A DNA stretch of 5,044 bases. It comes from Treponema sp. GTDB lineage: Bacteria; Spirochaetota; Spirochaetia; Treponematales; Breznakiellaceae. The stretch spans positions 1 through 5,044 of the forward strand of contig JAIRRF010000095.1 in the NCBI GenBank assembly GCA_031256115.1, in the 5' to 3' direction. The position numbers and the translations under genes are program-made. Below the pieces are notes generated by a model. It saw only the letters and a program-made list of their open reading frames with translations, did no database searches and was not told the DNA's origin. Shown here piece by piece: positions 1-5,044 of this stretch. Within the stretch, counting starts at the first letter, position 1. Each line of letters begins with the position of its first letter.

Positions 1-1245
1 CCGGGTAAATTTTACGCCCTGCCCCAATCGCCTCAGTTATATAAGCAGCTCCTGATGGCTTCCGGGTTTGACAGGTATTTTCAAATAGCCCGGTGCTACC
101 GGGACGAGGATGCCCGGGGGGACAGGCAGCCCGAATTTACCCAGATCGATATAGAAATGAGTTTTGTCAACCGGGACGATGTCCTTGCCATGACGGAAGC
201 CCTGATGGTCTATGTGTTTAAGAAGACTCTGGATATTCAATTACCTGCCTATTTTAAACGGCTTAGTTACGAAGAAGCCATGGAAAACTACGGAACCGAT
301 AAACCCGACCTTCGTTTTGCCCTTCCTTTAAAAGACTTTAGCCCCTATGTTGCAGAAGGAGATTTCCGGGCCTTTAAGGATGTCCTGGCAGCGGGGGGTG
401 CGGTAAAGGCCCTGGTAGTTCCTGCCGCAGCTTTCGGCAGTAATACCGGTTATTCCCGTAAACAAATTGAAGAACTGGAAGCCCATGCAAAAATCTATAA
501 AGCCAAAGGCCTTGCCTGGATGAAGGCTGTGGGAACCGAAAGCGCCCCGGTCTTTGAAGGCGGGGTTTCTAAATTCTTTTCCACCGCAAAAACAATAATG
601 GAAGGTCTCGATGTAAAGCCGGGGGATCTGATTCTTATGGCGGGGGACCAAAAAAGGAAGATTGCCAACATTGCCCTGGGGGCTGTACGATCCAAACTTG
701 GCAAGGACCTGGAACTGATAAACACCGGATCTTTTGAATTTGTGTGGATTGTTGACTTTCCCCTCTTTGAATTCAACGAAGAGGAACAGCGCTGGGAAGC
801 GGCCCATCACCTGTTTTCTTATCCCCAAACGGAGTACCACAAAACCCTGGAATCGGATCCCGGATCAGTTAAGGGGGATATGTACGACCTGGTGCTAAAC
901 GGCTATGAACTGGCTTCCGGTTCCATCAGAATCCACGATCCGGAATTACAAAAAAGGATCTTTTCCATTGTTGGTATTAGCGAAGCAGAAGCGGAAACAA
1001 AGTTCGGTTTTCTTACCAAAGCCTTTAAATTCGGAGCCCCTCCCCATGGCGGAATAGCCCCCGGATTGGACCGGCTGGTAATGCTCATGGCAGGAAAATC
1101 TTCTATAAAAGAAGTAATTGCTTTTCCAAAAAATTCTTTTGCCGTAAGTCCCATGGATAATTGCCCCAACAAAGTAGACCAGAAACAGTTGGATGAACTC
1201 CGTTTAAAAGTCAGTGACTTGAACATCCATGAAAGAATATCTTGA
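1..1245 (+). CDS. aspS: Aspartyl-tRNA synthetase, C-terminal catalytic part (5' end outside window)
   Basis: Cytoplasmic class II aminoacyl-tRNA synthetase that charges tRNA-Asp with aspartate using ATP. The frame is open from base 1, giving 414 visible residues. Bacterial AspRS is about 590 residues, so roughly 180 are missing: the N-terminal OB-fold anticodon-binding domain and class II motif 1. The visible part begins GKFYALPQSPQ, a hallmark of bacterial AspRS. Motif 2 follows (CYRDED, its Arg codon at 100-102, then RQPEFTQID). The bacterial GAD-type insertion domain comes next, at about residues 105-205. After it are the conserved HH (HHLFSYP), the GSIRIHD strand, and motif 3 (GGIAPGLDRL, Arg codon 1072-1074), then VIAFPKN. 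The ATG at 55 is an internal methionine (QLLM), not the start. The HHLFSYP segment differs from the HHPFTAP type of E. coli. The gene ends inside the next gene, overlapping it by 17 bases, which implies cotranscription. Whether the enzyme discriminates tRNA-Asp from tRNA-Asn cannot be judged, because the anticodon domain is absent. Confidence 0.97.
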   Translation, partial: PGKFYALPQSPQLYKQLLMASGFDRYFQIARCYRDEDARGDRQPEFTQIDIEMSFVNRDDVLAMTEALMVYVFKKTLDIQLPAYFKRLSYEEAMENYGTDKPDLRFALPLKDFSPYVAEGDFRAFKDVLAAGGAVKALVVPAAAFGSNTGYSRKQIEELEAHAKIYKAKGLAWMKAVGTESAPVFEGGVSKFFSTAKTIMEGLDVKPGDLILMAGDQKRKIANIALGAVRSKLGKDLELINTGSFEFVWIVDFPLFEFNEEEQRWEAAHHLFSYPQTEYHKTLESDPGSVKGDMYDLVLNGYELASGSIRIHDPELQKRIFSIVGISEAEAETKFGFLTKAFKFGAPPHGGIAPGLDRLVMLMAGKSSIKEVIAFPKNSFAVSPMDNCPNKVDQKQLDELRLKVSDLNIHERIS

Positions 1246-1828
1246 ATTAATCTGGACATTTATTAAAATCGGCGCCTCCACCTTCGGGGGCGCCTATGTT
1301 CTTGTACCCGTATTGGAACGGGAACTGATCCGGGGAAAGGGATGGATAACCATGGACGAGGTTATGGACTACTACACCATTTCCCAGGTAACCCCCGGGA
1401 TAATCGCCGTAAATGTTTCCACCTTTGTGGGATATGAACGTAAAGGTTTTCCCGGAGGCGTAATTGCCACCCTTAGCTTTATCTTTCCCGGCGTTACTCT
1501 TATGACCGTCATTTCCCTCTTTATAAGCCGCTTTGCCGAATACCCTGCGGTTATGCAGGCATTTGCGGGGATCCGGGTGGCGGTGGGCGCTCTAATTCTT
1601 GATGCGGTGCTTAAACTGGCAAAGGGTTTTTATAAAAACGTAAAAAGCCTGGTTATTTTTATAATTGCCTTTGCTCTTTCCGCTTTGGCCGGCGTTTCAC
1701 CGGTGTATGTGGTCCTCGGCGCAGGACTTTTAGGGTGGCTCCTTTACAGGCCGAAAGCATCCCGAAATGGAATAAAAAACAAGGGTGACGGCGTCAATGC
1801 AGACGGCGTCGGAAACGACAACGAATGA
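1229..1828 (+). CDS. Short-chain chromate transporter (CHR family), first of a pair
   Basis: A 199-residue inner-membrane protein of the chromate ion transporter family (ChrA-like), with one CHR domain. Family members export chromate, but short-chain members are often untested and the true substrate may differ. The N-terminus carries the family signature IGASTFGGA (residues 14-22), GW at 38-39, and SQVTPGIIAVN (52-62). Hydrophobic segments lie near 75-101, 108-131, 139-156 and 158-173. The C-terminus is a polar tail (about 174-199) containing a DGVNA/DGVGN repeat. The start is forced: reading upstream in frame gives only TCC, ACA, then TGA (1220-1222), so ATG 1229 is the only ATG available before the signature. 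No clear Shine-Dalgarno precedes it, and the start lies within the end of aspS, so translation is probably coupled to aspS. Its stop overlaps the next start by 4 bases. Third position of the glycine motif is Ala here (FGGA), where its partner has FGGG. Confidence 0.9.
   Translation: MKEYLELIWTFIKIGASTFGGAYVLVPVLERELIRGKGWITMDEVMDYYTISQVTPGIIAVNVSTFVGYERKGFPGGVIATLSFIFPGVTLMTVISLFISRFAEYPAVMQAFAGIRVAVGALILDAVLKLAKGFYKNVKSLVIFIIAFALSALAGVSPVYVVLGAGLLGWLLYRPKASRNGIKNKGDGVNADGVGNDNE
1787..1810 (+). repeat. Short in-frame direct repeat GACGGCGTC x2
   Basis: The nonamer GACGGCGTC occurs at 1787-1795 and again at 1802-1810, 15 bases apart, so the copies are in frame. They encode DGV twice (DGVNA, DGVGN) in the polar C-terminal tail of the first transporter. 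The most likely origin is a small slippage duplication in an unconstrained tail. The second copy ends 14 bases before the start of the downstream gene. Confidence 0.6.
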
Positions 1829-2388
1829 ATCTCTTGTTGTTGTATGCGGAATTTGTAAAAATCGGGCTTTTTTCCTTTGGAGGGGGACTGGCCACTCTGC
1901 CTTTTCTTTACAATATGGCAGAACGTTATGATTGGCTTAAACCCGAAGATATCGGGAACTGCCTTGCCATTGCCCAATCTTCTCCGGGAGCCATTGGGGT
2001 TAACACCTGTACCCAAATCGGTTATCTGGCGGCGGGCATCCCCGGAGCAATCATTGCCCCATTGGGCCTTATAAGTCCGGCAATAATTGTGATAGTGATT
2101 GTTGCCCGGATTTTAACTGCTTTTAAAGAAAATACCGTGGTAAATGCGGTATTTGAAGGTCTCCGACCCGCCGCCCTGGGACTCATCTCTTCTGCTGGAT
2201 TTGCCGTTACCGCCCTGTCTCTATATTCAATGGACAGCCGGAACCGGGCCGGAATTTGGTATGGTGGGTTTCAATGGAAGGAAGTGATTCTGTTTGCTAT
2301 TCTCTATGGGTTGATTTGGAAATTAAAAAAACACCCCATGGTCTACGTCGCCCTGGCGGGTATCGCCGGGGTAATATTGGGGCTATAA
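1825..2388 (+). CDS. Short-chain chromate transporter (CHR family), second of a pair
   Basis: A 187-residue inner-membrane protein, also with a single CHR domain and homologous to the preceding gene product. The signature reads IGLFSFGGGLATLP (residues 13-26), W37 sits in the usual RYDW context, and AQSSPGAIGVN (50-60) aligns with SQVTPGIIAVN of the partner. Hydrophobic stretches lie at about 70-98, 110-134, 153-165 and 171-187. The protein ends directly after the last membrane segment, without the polar tail of its partner. In this family, half-size CHR proteins encoded by adjacent genes are known to work as pairs. The tandem arrangement therefore suggests a heteromeric transporter, although this is inference. 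ATG 1825 overlaps the upstream TGA as ATGA, and only a weak GGAAA lies about 10 bases upstream, so translation is probably coupled. The 3' end converges on the DUF3943 gene, with a 6-base overlap of the two stop regions. Confidence 0.91.
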   Translation: MNLLLLYAEFVKIGLFSFGGGLATLPFLYNMAERYDWLKPEDIGNCLAIAQSSPGAIGVNTCTQIGYLAAGIPGAIIAPLGLISPAIIVIVIVARILTAFKENTVVNAVFEGLRPAALGLISSAGFAVTALSLYSMDSRNRAGIWYGGFQWKEVILFAILYGLIWKLKKHPMVYVALAGIAGVILGL

Positions 2389-3978
2389 AGTAATTTTTAT
2401 TCCGAATTGGGTGTTATTATGCCAACGCATAATGTTGGGATATTCAAACCCTTCGTCATGAAGCAGCCGGGTATACAGGAGCTGGAAGCTGTTCGCAGCG
2501 TATATAGAATGCCTGTCGGTAAGGGGGAACGAGTAGGTAATCTTAGAAAAAAGGAATAGTGTATTGTTATCATAATGAGGCGAATCGTGGAGACGCCAGG
2601 TGTCAAAAAAACACAGGTTTAGGGCCAGGGCCTGTCCATTTTTTTTGCCGCCATCGCCGTCATCTTTCATTTGCTGTAGTTCCATAAAGAGCTTGAAATT
2701 ACCGCCCATTAAATACAGGTTTAAATCATCCCTGTTTGCGCCGCCGTTATAATTTGCCATCGCCCAGGGCGTAAAACCGAGGTGTGTTTTAAGGGAAAAT
2801 TCGGATTTATTGAAGATACGGCGCCATTGAAGGGTGTAATCCAGGGAGCTGGGATTGAAATTCAGGTTTTCCCTGCCGCTGTTTAGGGCCAAAAGAGAAC
2901 CTTTGTCCGTAAAATATCCGTCCCAGTGGAGAGTGAGTCCGTTGCTTATCTGGTTTTTATAATTATCCGCCAGGCACCATGATGCCAGGTATCCGCTGGC
3001 AATGACGTTGAAATTATAGATTAACGGGACAGACACAGCCAGCGACATGAATAGATCAAATTGTTCAAAAGGGATCATGCTTTGTGCCGTATAGGGATCT
3101 TCGTAAACAAGATCAAAGTCAATAAAGGCGGTGGGAACGTTCCAGGATGTTACCACATCGTTGTTTTCAAAAAAACGGGAATTTAACCAGGATAAACCAT
3201 ATGCCGCTGTGGCGCTGTGTATTCTACTGGGACTCTCATCCGGCCCATAACCCCTGACGGCGGCGGTTATCCGGTCCGTAGGGCTTACGATGGTTGCGCC
3301 TATTCTTCCGGCGGTCCCTTTCTTGTCCAGTTCCCTGAATAGCCGGTGCATTACCTCACCCAGGGCGATTCCGCAAAACGAGCTGTTTATCATATCAGTA
3401 AAAGAAGGCGACAAGGTCTCGCCTAATATTTCCCAGGAGGTACTGCCAAAAAAAGAAAAAAGTATAGACTCGTAAAAGCTAAAATTATTGGAACGGGCGG
3501 AAGCGAAATAAATGCCCCCTGCATAGGGGTGAATAAAATTATTCGTCAGAAAGGTGTCGCCCCCCTGGCCTTCCTCATAAGTCCATATATTGGGTTTCAA
3601 ATTGGATTTAATGGATTCAATAGTAAAATACGCCACCTCCGAGTCGGGCCCCCAAAGCCGCCAGTAAAAGTTCCCCAACAGGTTGACTGTCATAATTTCG
3701 GCGATGGTCAGGGGAATATCAATAAAGATCTTCCGTTCCCGGGGATTGTATTTGCTGTCGGAAACTGCGGTTTCATGAGGGGAACCTCGACCTTCGGTTC
3801 CGGCGGAGGATACCGGAGGAGAATCGTGCATCGTTGAGGCTGCGGCTTCTTCGGCCCCGACGGAGGATACCGGCTCTTCCTGTGCGGAAAGACTTACACA
3901 GGCAAGGAGAAAGCACACAAAAACCAGCAATGCCGGACTTTTACCGGGGCGGTGTAACCCAGAGAGGAATATATTCAT
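2383..3978 (-). CDS. DUF3943 domain-containing envelope protein
   Basis: A 531-residue exported protein of unknown function. Residues 1-33 form a signal peptide: a basic stretch near residues 9-13, a hydrophobic core (ALLVFVCFLLACVSL), then SAQEE. LLAC at 24-27 could act as a relaxed lipobox, while SLSA at 29-32 could be a type I cleavage site; the sequence does not decide. A low-complexity linker (about 34-80) follows, with a PVSS(V/A)G(A/T)E repeat. The DUF3943 domain spans about 95-215, with NLLGNFYWRLWGP, GDTFLTNNFIHPYAGGIYFASAR, and a segment around SWEILGE. The remaining 300 residues are rich in alternating polar/hydrophobic stretches with many Tyr, Phe and Trp, and end FGIKITL. This fits an outer-membrane beta-barrel-like fold, which is my inference. 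ATG 3978 is supported by the signal peptide directly after it, by AAAGG 7 bases upstream, and by a good promoter. No neighbour hints at a function. Family assignment is from recognised motifs. Confidence 0.85.
   Translation of the reverse strand: MNIFLSGLHRPGKSPALLVFVCFLLACVSLSAQEEPVSSVGAEEAAASTMHDSPPVSSAGTEGRGSPHETAVSDSKYNPRERKIFIDIPLTIAEIMTVNLLGNFYWRLWGPDSEVAYFTIESIKSNLKPNIWTYEEGQGGDTFLTNNFIHPYAGGIYFASARSNNFSFYESILFSFFGSTSWEILGETLSPSFTDMINSSFCGIALGEVMHRLFRELDKKGTAGRIGATIVSPTDRITAAVRGYGPDESPSRIHSATAAYGLSWLNSRFFENNDVVTSWNVPTAFIDFDLVYEDPYTAQSMIPFEQFDLFMSLAVSVPLIYNFNVIASGYLASWCLADNYKNQISNGLTLHWDGYFTDKGSLLALNSGRENLNFNPSSLDYTLQWRRIFNKSEFSLKTHLGFTPWAMANYNGGANRDDLNLYLMGGNFKLFMELQQMKDDGDGGKKNGQALALNLCFFDTWRLHDSPHYDNNTLFLFSKITYSFPLTDRHSIYAANSFQLLYTRLLHDEGFEYPNIMRWHNNTQFGIKITL
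3792..3873 (-). repeat. Imperfect 25-base direct repeat in the DUF3943 linker
   Basis: Copies lie at 3792-3816 and 3849-3873 (+ strand coordinates), 57 bases apart, and match at 22 of 25 positions. The shared core is CGGAGGATACCGG. The spacing is a multiple of three, so both copies encode the same frame: PVSSVGAEE and PVSSAGTEG in the linker between the signal peptide and the DUF3943 domain. This looks like an internal duplication in a flexible tether. Confidence 0.7.
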
Positions 3979-3985
3979 GATCCAG

Positions 3986-3990
3986 CCTTT
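3986..3990 (-). promoter_or_regulatory. Shine-Dalgarno sequence of the DUF3943 gene
   Basis: On the minus strand AAAGG is followed by 7 bases (CTGGATC) and then ATG at 3978. The spacing is near ideal and supports this start codon. It is the only clear ribosome binding site in the window, because both transporter starts depend on overlap with an upstream gene. Confidence 0.65.
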
Positions 3991-4010
3991 ATTTTCAAAA
4001 TTCTCTTATC

Positions 4011-4040
4011 AATATAGTTAATGCTTAAGATGTTAGTCAA
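4011..4040 (-). promoter_or_regulatory. Probable sigma-70-type promoter for the DUF3943 gene
   Basis: Reading the minus strand, TTGACT (4040-4035) matches the -35 consensus at five of six positions. It is followed by an 18-base A+T-rich spacer and TATATT (4016-4011) as the -10 box. Transcription would start near 4004, leaving a leader of about 26 bases that contains the AAAGG ribosome binding site. The position in the only intergenic gap suits independent transcription of the DUF3943 gene. No operator-like inverted repeat was seen around it. Confidence 0.6.
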
Positions 4041-4063
4041 TCACGGCGTTGCTGCTCCTGCAT

Positions 4064-5044
4064 TTACCTTGCTATCCCTTCCAGGTACGCTTCCAGTTCC
4101 TGTTTTGGGATTCCCCAGCTTCTTCCAAAACGGTCCGTCAGTTTTTGCGACAGTTCCATAAAACGGTCAAATACCGGCACTCCCGGCGGCGCCAGGAAAG
4201 GCAGCATGCCGGGAAACTTTCCTTGGTTAACAAGGGATTCCCAAAAGCGGGCAAAGTTTTTAATTCTTTCCATATCGTTTACGGAAAACAAGTTTGTTTC
4301 GATTACTTCGTATGGGGCGCTTTTGTTGAACCGGACATTAAAGCTGTCCAGCTCCGCCATTTCATATATAGGCGTTCCCGGCAGTACCTTGAGTAAGCCC
4401 GGCTGTATTTCGAAGGGAGCGGAATTGAACAGTTCCCTGCTGCTCAGGATAATCCAAAGCCGGTCAAAACCCCTGCCAAAAGAAGCAAGATCCTCCCCGG
4501 GAAGGCCTGCAATAAGGTCCACATGCAGGATCGCATGGGTTTCTTCCCTTAAAAACCGCAGAAGCTCTAATTCCTTTTCAGGGTTGGAGATTCTGTGAAT
4601 CAGGCTGCATGAAAGGGGGTTAAAGCTTTGAATTCCGATTTCCAGCCGTATGGCCCCCGGAGGAAAAAGAGCTAAAAGTTTCCCCAGTTCCGGGGAAAAA
4701 ACTCCGGGAACCATTTCAAAATGAAATTGAAACCAGTTTTCATCTCCTGTTTTTATTTCAAGGGTTTTTGCAAGACAGAATTGTAAAATCCTCAGCGTCC
4801 GGGGAAGATTGATATTAAAACTCCGGTCAAGGAATTTAATCGTATGCATCTTTGCCGTACTTTTTCTACAATGCTGCAACAGAGCATCAAAATTGGAAAA
4901 AAATGTTTCCAATGGGAATTCCCGGACAGGACCGGCAGCAGGTTTTTCCGGTTCGCCCTGTACAAGCTTTACGGCGCTCCGGCAAAATGCACAGCCATAA
5001 GGGCAGCCCCGGGAGGCTTCCACATAGATCAATTTGTGCTGTAA
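4064..5044 (-). CDS. Radical SAM protein, probably B12-binding/DUF4080-like (5' end outside window)
   Basis: Iron-sulfur enzyme of the radical SAM superfamily; the substrate is unknown. 326 residues are visible, running open to the window edge. The cluster-binding motif is RGCPYGCAFC (CX3CX2C; Cys codons 5005-5003, 4993-4991, 4984-4982). Further family-like segments are KFLDRSFN (residues 71-78), FHFEMVP (107-113), LEIGIQSFN (134-142), HVDLIAGLPGED (174-185), and LLKVLPGTP (217-225). This set, with IYVEASRGCP before the cluster, resembles enzymes that carry an N-terminal cobalamin-binding domain and a C-terminal DUF4080 region. The B12 domain would lie beyond the window, so that class is inference. 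The TTG at 5032-5030 could be mistaken for a start, but upstream codons TTA CAG CAC AAA are open and the cluster motif would sit only 10 residues from the N-terminus; it is more likely an internal Leu. The C-terminus is soluble and mildly charged. No transmembrane segment is visible. Confidence 0.9.
   Translation of the reverse strand, partial: LQHKLIYVEASRGCPYGCAFCRSAVKLVQGEPEKPAAGPVREFPLETFFSNFDALLQHCRKSTAKMHTIKFLDRSFNINLPRTLRILQFCLAKTLEIKTGDENWFQFHFEMVPGVFSPELGKLLALFPPGAIRLEIGIQSFNPLSCSLIHRISNPEKELELLRFLREETHAILHVDLIAGLPGEDLASFGRGFDRLWIILSSRELFNSAPFEIQPGLLKVLPGTPIYEMAELDSFNVRFNKSAPYEVIETNLFSVNDMERIKNFARFWESLVNQGKFPGMLPFLAPPGVPVFDRFMELSQKLTDRFGRSWGIPKQELEAYLEGIAR

Larger units (their letters stand above)
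3979..4063. other. Intergenic gap between the radical SAM and DUF3943 genes
   Basis: This 85-base stretch is the only non-coding DNA in the window. It carries the promoter and ribosome binding site described separately. I see no stem followed by a T-run after the radical SAM stop codon, so transcripts from that gene may read through into the DUF3943 gene. Confidence 0.6.

Noticed and set aside
328..840. 170-residue minus-strand open frame antisense to aspS (also 495-776 and 903-1259 on the same strand)
   Set aside because: They lie wholly or almost wholly inside aspS, which has unmistakable AspRS motifs, and their translations show no recognisable domain or plausible composition. They are antisense shadows.
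810..840. HHLFSYP in AspRS in place of the HHPFTAP type
   Set aside because: Considered as a possible altered active site, but the two His are kept and flanking motifs are intact. It more likely reflects lineage variation than altered function.
1877..2074. 65-residue plus-strand open frame overlapping the second transporter gene
   Set aside because: Out-of-frame with a clear CHR-domain protein and has no recognisable features.
2325..2385. Possible minus-strand terminator: ACCCC...GGGGT with an inner GGCG/CGCC hairpin, then seven Ts, inside the second transporter gene
   Set aside because: The outer stem is only 5 base pairs around a 30-base interior, and the A-run on the coding strand is explained by Lys codons (KLKKHP). 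It is too weak to annotate without 3'-end data, although it is the best termination candidate for the DUF3943 transcript.
4037..4063. Eight-codon minus-strand mini-ORF (MQEQQRRD) starting right after the radical SAM stop codon
   Set aside because: It ends within the -35 box, upstream of the predicted transcription start, so it would not be a leader peptide of the DUF3943 mRNA. It also has no supporting ribosome binding site of its own beyond the coding end.
4049..4396. 115-residue plus-strand open frame (with 4206-4598, 4809-5000 and 4844-5044) opposite the radical SAM gene
   Set aside because: Antisense to a gene with conserved radical SAM motifs; Arg/Ser/Phe-rich translations with no family resemblance and no ribosome binding site seen.

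Overview
The window holds five protein-coding genes packed almost without gaps. Three read rightward (the 3' part of aspS, then two short chromate-transporter-family genes). Two read leftward (a DUF3943 cell-envelope protein and a radical SAM protein cut by the right edge). Base composition is mixed, near half G+C by eye. The AspRS C-terminal sequence, the DUF3943 protein with its loose lipobox-like signal peptide, and the radical SAM type together suggest a Gram-negative-type bacterium, most likely a spirochaete of the Treponema group. That assignment rests on recalled family resemblance, not on a search.

Left block (1-2388, + strand): the window opens inside aspS (aspartyl-tRNA synthetase), just before motif 2. 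The last 17 bases of aspS overlap the first chromate-transporter gene, which overlaps the second by 4 bases (ATGA). All three are therefore very probably one translationally coupled operon, led by a housekeeping tRNA synthetase. The two transporter proteins are both half-size CHR-domain proteins and probably act as a pair.

Right block (2383-5044, - strand): the DUF3943 gene converges on the second transporter gene, and their stop codons overlap by 6 bases. It has its own recognisable promoter (TTGACT, 18 bases, TATATT) and Shine-Dalgarno sequence in the 85-base gap that follows the radical SAM gene. The radical SAM gene has no visible start: its frame stays open to base 5044, so its N-terminus, probably a cobalamin-binding domain, lies outside the window.

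No RNA gene, mobile element, CRISPR array or origin was seen. The only non-coding stretch is 3979-4063. I found no convincing evidence of a new multi-gene system. The less ordinary points are the aspS-chromate transporter coupling, the stop-over-stop convergent overlap, and the two uncharacterised proteins (DUF3943 and the radical SAM enzyme).
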